From contig CAJXTO010000052.1 of the NCBI GenBank assembly GCA_913061245.1, forward strand, positions 1-9,104: a stretch of DNA of 9,104 nucleotides, read 5' to 3'. The notes beneath the pieces were generated by a model. It worked only from the letters and a program-made list of their open reading frames with translations, made no database searches and was not told the origin of the DNA. Numbering within the stretch: position 1 is the stretch's first letter; each line of letters begins with the position of its first letter. A program made the translations under genes and the position numbers. This DNA is from an uncultured Oceanospirillales bacterium. Lineage in GTDB: Bacteria > Pseudomonadota > Gammaproteobacteria > Pseudomonadales > Litorivicinaceae. Positions 7,301-9,104 of the stretch are shown one piece after another.

Positions 7301-7526
7301 TGCAATGGAACAGGCGTTTTATCCGATTCAAGCCGCTATTTACTCGCTCGCACTGCACCGGTGGCTTAAAAGTCGTCTGACAAACTACGATCCAAATAAG
7401 CATTTGGGTGATGTGATTTATCTCTTTTGTCGTGGTATTGGCGCGCCCAATCGCGGCATCTGGAGACGACCGATTGAAGCACAGGGAGTATTGGCTTTAG
7501 AGGAGTGTTGCCTATGCACCCAATGA
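4311..7526 (+). CDS. recB: Exodeoxyribonuclease V (RecBCD) beta subunit RecB, helicase-nuclease
   Basis: 3'-5' SF1A helicase with a C-terminal nuclease that loads RecA after Chi. It has 1071 residues (E. coli 1180). Motifs, numbered from the GTG: Walker A EASAGTGKT (18-26), Ia MTFTRASTREL, Ib TIHGF, Walker B DEFQDTD (332-338), III GDPKQAIYRFRGAD (361-374), V TIHGSKGLEY (669-678), VI LLYVGLTRAK (730-739). The nuclease domain keeps all expected residues: His853 in GNFIH, Asp964 in GFIDLVF, Asp977 and Lys979 in VDYKTN, equivalent to E. coli His956, Asp1067, Asp1080 and Lys1082. I chose GTG 4311 over TTG 4299 because GGGAA lies just upstream and the N-terminus then matches E. coli RecB; TTG 4299 has no ribosome site. 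The gene overlaps recC by 14 and recD by 13 bases, implying coupled translation. There is no ptrA between recC and recB. The protein appears fully functional. Confidence 0.96.
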   Translation: MERFKPELLPGSGRHLIEASAGTGKTYALMSLMMRAIAVDGHQPEHCLLMTFTRASTRELRARVRERLIEEIELLKRDQSELTASYPEFSKDIGIDRLSRALRQIDAIEIQTIHGFAIRLVNDFGPSIGIPSFPVETEVGSIRQEVAIDCYRQLIKDQGIQIVRSLTGGLTAFVSHAELAWKPIDDIKPSQTVCPDLSGIVSEFTERKDALLADIDSLFALKGMTRQSLETHCGNIEKATTRQNIPEKSAKYFLEREDKFTGTVFDHWVELVKPSDTEIKFRAYCLHQLRQQFRQRLNDLGITDNDQVIRDAAAVANRLKNESPKHTLILVDEFQDTDRHQWAMLDQLYPDEPDRLMVMVGDPKQAIYRFRGADTAFYHQIRKSLPEQSLWYLDTVYRSSQTVVDGLNALFDGDYSVGNDLQYHPLKAGRPQDIPPLTMNHREVAGFQWIDSLSPESVVKLTQYLVASGQQGSCKIGSQPITEKDICILVQSRGTAQKIKHIGERFGLAFHYQNKASIFSRRIAKEMVFILEAIANPDDLSSVTSAASTTLMGFDLKIPGQLSEQSRFVELQTELFNARDLWKSDGPAVAITRLFETCLTAQRIPHTLNGLEDWNVLTHCLEIFGEDAKGLSPLEAALWWSQQAASKKDADDRTSQRPPVESGVVTINTIHGSKGLEYRVVILADEIKGKSMPKNTWGLDYCDHNGSVIDLTNRAFEPALQDQEQDLNRLLYVGLTRAKHAIFLGFSDTGSALHRLLHGRDIQSLGPDHQGIEVPSIDDVIDSFEVPTASPPYLKRPRIPSWFFRSFSGLIKHDGGHDIASKASDESYEVVETNFNEKWHMVPGGTDTGNFIHAILEWHADEQRESFALEQFIKSNWPLHLDPSHEPVVHDWIRQILSTELASQTTLETLGSNKKKPEPQFELPLKTGLHLQELFQACEAFSWWNPLAPPIDQTINGHLIGFIDLVFEADGRFHIVDYKTNHLGPNDHAYSDERIELAMEQAFYPIQAAIYSLALHRWLKSRLTNYDPNKHLGDVIYLFCRGIGAPNRGIWRRPIEAQGVLALEECCLCTQ
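7499..7505 (+). promoter_or_regulatory. Shine-Dalgarno sequence deciding the recD start
   Basis: AGAGGAG inside the end of recB lies eight bases before the ATG at 7514. It favours that codon over the ATG at 7523, which is 17 bases away although it forms an ATGA overlap with the recB stop. It also disfavours a GTG at 7505 that overlaps the site itself. Confidence 0.7.
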
Positions 7527-9025
7527 CATCGGCCGACGTTCTCAAACTCCTCGAATCAGAGGGGCTTCCAGAAACCCTAACGGGTTCTGTTACACAACTA
7601 TTTGAGGCGATTCAACAAGGGCATACTGCGCAGCAGTTATCCAATGAAGACACTGAGTTGTGGATGCAAACGCTTGCCACATCAGACCTCTCTACACTAT
7701 TCGCCATCAATCATGGTGCTTTACAAGTTCGCCGTCACTTCGCACAAGAATCGCGAGTTGCTGATGCGCTTAAGAAGCTATCGGGCCATCCTGCGCTCAA
7801 CATCCATCTAGACCCGAAGCACCTGATGCCACATGCCGATCAATCACAACAAAAAGCAATTGTAGGTGCGGCGAGTCAGCGCTTATCGATTGTTACTGGT
7901 GGTCCAGGGACAGGGAAAACAACAACCGCTGCCGCTATCGTGGCTGCGAAACGAACGCTCTTCCAAAGACAGCCCCGTGTATCGCTGATTGCGCCAACAG
8001 GCAAAGCGGCCGCCCGATTGACGGAGTCATTTCAGACCGCGATGACAGAAATGCCAATGGTAGAACTCGAGCCTGTGGTGGCGACGACAATCCATCGGCA
8101 ACTGAAGGAACTCAATTCAGCTGACATTGTTCTGGTCGACGAGGCATCGATGGTATCACTCGATTTATTTGATCAATTACTGAAGTCGCTGGGTAAAGAC
8201 GCACATCTCATCTTGATGGGGGACCCCAATCAATTAGCGAGTGTTGAAGCCGGCAGTATTCTCAAAGTCATCACCGAATCAAGTGCGTTAGCCGGCCATT
8301 GGTTCCAGTTGACTGAACGCCACCGAATTCAAGGCCAGGAGGCTCTGGCACAACTGCAAGATCTTTGCTTATTGGGCGACTCGGGGCGATTTATTGAAGG
8401 CTTACAGGACTTGGGTATATTTTGGGAATCACAGCAACAGGTGGATCGTCTAGAGCAAGCATTGCTCGAAGGATATCGAGAATACTTCAACGAAATACAA
8501 AGAGCTGTCGCCCCTGCATCGCCCGATTTTCAATGTCTCACAGCGATCAGTGAAGGCACCGGAGGTCGGCGGATGATCAATCATCTCGCTCAAGTGGAAA
8601 CCCAGCGTCTTGGCCTCAACGGTTTCGGAGAACGGTTGTTGGTTACAGAAAACCAACCTGGGATTGGCGTGTTTAATGGGGATATCGGTGTAGTCATCGA
8701 TGCCTATGACTCAGGAAATCCTCGCGTTCAATTCGACACCATCGATCAACCACTGCGAAAAAATCAATTGGGTTCGGTTGAATCGGCTTGGGCTATTAGC
8801 ATCCATCGATCTCAGGGATCGGAATATCAATCCGTATTAATTTGCTTACCTGAGCCGGTCACGATGCGATCTCGGTTTAGACCGAGTCGGGAGCTTCTTT
8901 ACACAGCACTCACAAGAGCCAAAGAATCTGTGCAGCTTTTCGCTACCGAAAAAATGGTTATTCAAGCAATCTCTAGGACCTCTCACCGGGAGACTTGTCT
9001 AGACCACTTCTTGAATGCCTCTTGA
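7514..9025 (+). CDS. recD: Exodeoxyribonuclease V (RecBCD) alpha subunit RecD, 5'-3' helicase
   Basis: Fast 5'-3' SF1B helicase subunit of RecBCD, needed for full nuclease activity and Chi response. It has 503 residues, against 608 in E. coli. Residues 1 to about 110 are the N-terminal domain, which in E. coli contacts the other subunits. Helicase motifs follow: Walker A GGPGTGKTT (129-137, Lys135), Ia APTGKAAARL, Ib TIHRQL, Walker B VDEASMV (208-214), III GDPNQLASVEAGSIL (236-250), an LTERHR element (266-271) where E. coli has a longer insertion ending in SYRFG, NGDIG (near 388-392), V SIHRSQGSEY (429-438) and VI LLYTALTRAK (461-470). All catalytic elements I can check are intact. It is the last gene of the recCBD operon and overlaps recB by 13 bases. 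The stop is a TGA. No U-run terminator follows. The length is within what RecD helicases need, so I read it as a compact, complete protein rather than a truncated one. Confidence 0.95.
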   Translation: MHPMTSADVLKLLESEGLPETLTGSVTQLFEAIQQGHTAQQLSNEDTELWMQTLATSDLSTLFAINHGALQVRRHFAQESRVADALKKLSGHPALNIHLDPKHLMPHADQSQQKAIVGAASQRLSIVTGGPGTGKTTTAAAIVAAKRTLFQRQPRVSLIAPTGKAAARLTESFQTAMTEMPMVELEPVVATTIHRQLKELNSADIVLVDEASMVSLDLFDQLLKSLGKDAHLILMGDPNQLASVEAGSILKVITESSALAGHWFQLTERHRIQGQEALAQLQDLCLLGDSGRFIEGLQDLGIFWESQQQVDRLEQALLEGYREYFNEIQRAVAPASPDFQCLTAISEGTGGRRMINHLAQVETQRLGLNGFGERLLVTENQPGIGVFNGDIGVVIDAYDSGNPRVQFDTIDQPLRKNQLGSVESAWAISIHRSQGSEYQSVLICLPEPVTMRSRFRPSRELLYTALTRAKESVQLFATEKMVIQAISRTSHRETCLDHFLNAS

Positions 9026-9035
9026 CCATGTAGAC

Positions 9036-9080
9036 TCAAGCCACTTCAGATTAACAATAAGGAAGTGCTGTGGAGCTTGA
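9036..9080 (+). repeat. Interrupted inverted repeat around the start of the downstream gene
   Basis: TCAAGC (9036-9041) pairs with GCTTGA (9075-9080), and directly inside it CACTTC (9042-9047) pairs with GAAGTG (9062-9067). This leaves a 7-base asymmetric bulge and a 14-base loop. An alternative pairs CAC (9042-9044) with GTG (9070-9072). As RNA, either form would bury the ribosome site or GTG start of the next gene. No U-run follows, so it is not a standard terminator. It could be chance, since the arms are short. Confidence 0.35.
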
Positions 9081-9104
9081 TGAACAGGATCCCAATCCAG
9101 AAGG
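9070..9104 (+). CDS. Start of an unidentified downstream gene (cut by window edge)
   Basis: A GTG at 9070 follows a TAAGGA ribosome site with a six-base gap and opens 11 codons that run off the end, reading VELDEQDPNPE. The piece is too short to assign a family. It is acidic and has a coding-like codon pattern. It starts 44 bases after the recD stop on the same strand, so it may be co-transcribed. An alternative is a minus-strand gene running in from the right: one minus frame stays open from the window end to a TAG at 8999-9001, which would overlap the 3' end of recD. That frame is tryptophan-rich and I favour it less. Confidence 0.4.
   Translation, partial: MELDEQDPNPE

Noticed and set aside
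1490..9025. A phage-defence or otherwise novel nuclease-helicase system
   Set aside because: Every gene matches RecC, RecB or RecD along its whole length with motifs in the standard order. RecBCD does degrade phage DNA, but this is the core repair enzyme and no extra genes are present.
8999..9104. A minus-strand gene entering from the right and ending at the TAG at 8999-9001
   Set aside because: It would overlap the end of recD, has three tryptophans in 34 codons, and competes with a plus-strand GTG that has a good ribosome site. It cannot be fully excluded without more sequence.

Overview
The window looks like chromosomal housekeeping DNA from a gammaproteobacterium. The grounds are a complete RecBCD set (rather than AddAB), a short class I DAHP synthase of the enterobacterial AroF/G/H type, and an E. 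coli-style PhoB box. Base composition is near 50% GC by eye. I cannot name a genus. A free-living aquatic bacterium is possible but is only a guess. I see no insertion sequence, phage gene, CRISPR array, tRNA or rRNA.

Layout. Positions 1-218 (minus) hold the first 72 complete codons of pstS, the periplasmic phosphate-binding protein, with a signal peptide. The 144-bp gap 219-362 holds its control region: Shine-Dalgarno, a leader inverted repeat, a possible -10 hexamer and a PhoB box in canonical geometry. Positions 363-1409 (minus) are a complete DAHP synthase gene, the first step of aromatic amino acid synthesis, probably starting at a GTG. An 80-bp divergent gap (1410-1489) contains a 12-bp palindrome and no promoter I can assign. 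Positions 1490-9025 (plus) are recC, recB and recD in that order. Both junctions overlap, by 14 and 13 bp, so this is almost certainly one translationally coupled operon. The E. coli ptrA gene between recC and recB is absent. After recD, an interrupted inverted repeat surrounds the probable GTG start of another plus-strand gene cut off at the window end.

How the genes work together. RecB (3'-5' helicase plus nuclease), RecC (scaffold, strand splitter and Chi scanner) and RecD (5'-3' helicase) form the heterotrimer that processes double-strand DNA ends for RecA-dependent repair and degrades linear foreign DNA. The catalytic motifs of RecB and RecD that I can check are intact, so the enzyme should be active. 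All three subunits are shorter than in E. coli, and most RecC residues known to contact Chi in E. coli are substituted. The recombination hotspot sequence in this organism may therefore not be GCTGGTGG. That is the observation most worth following up. I did not find an undescribed multi-gene system here.
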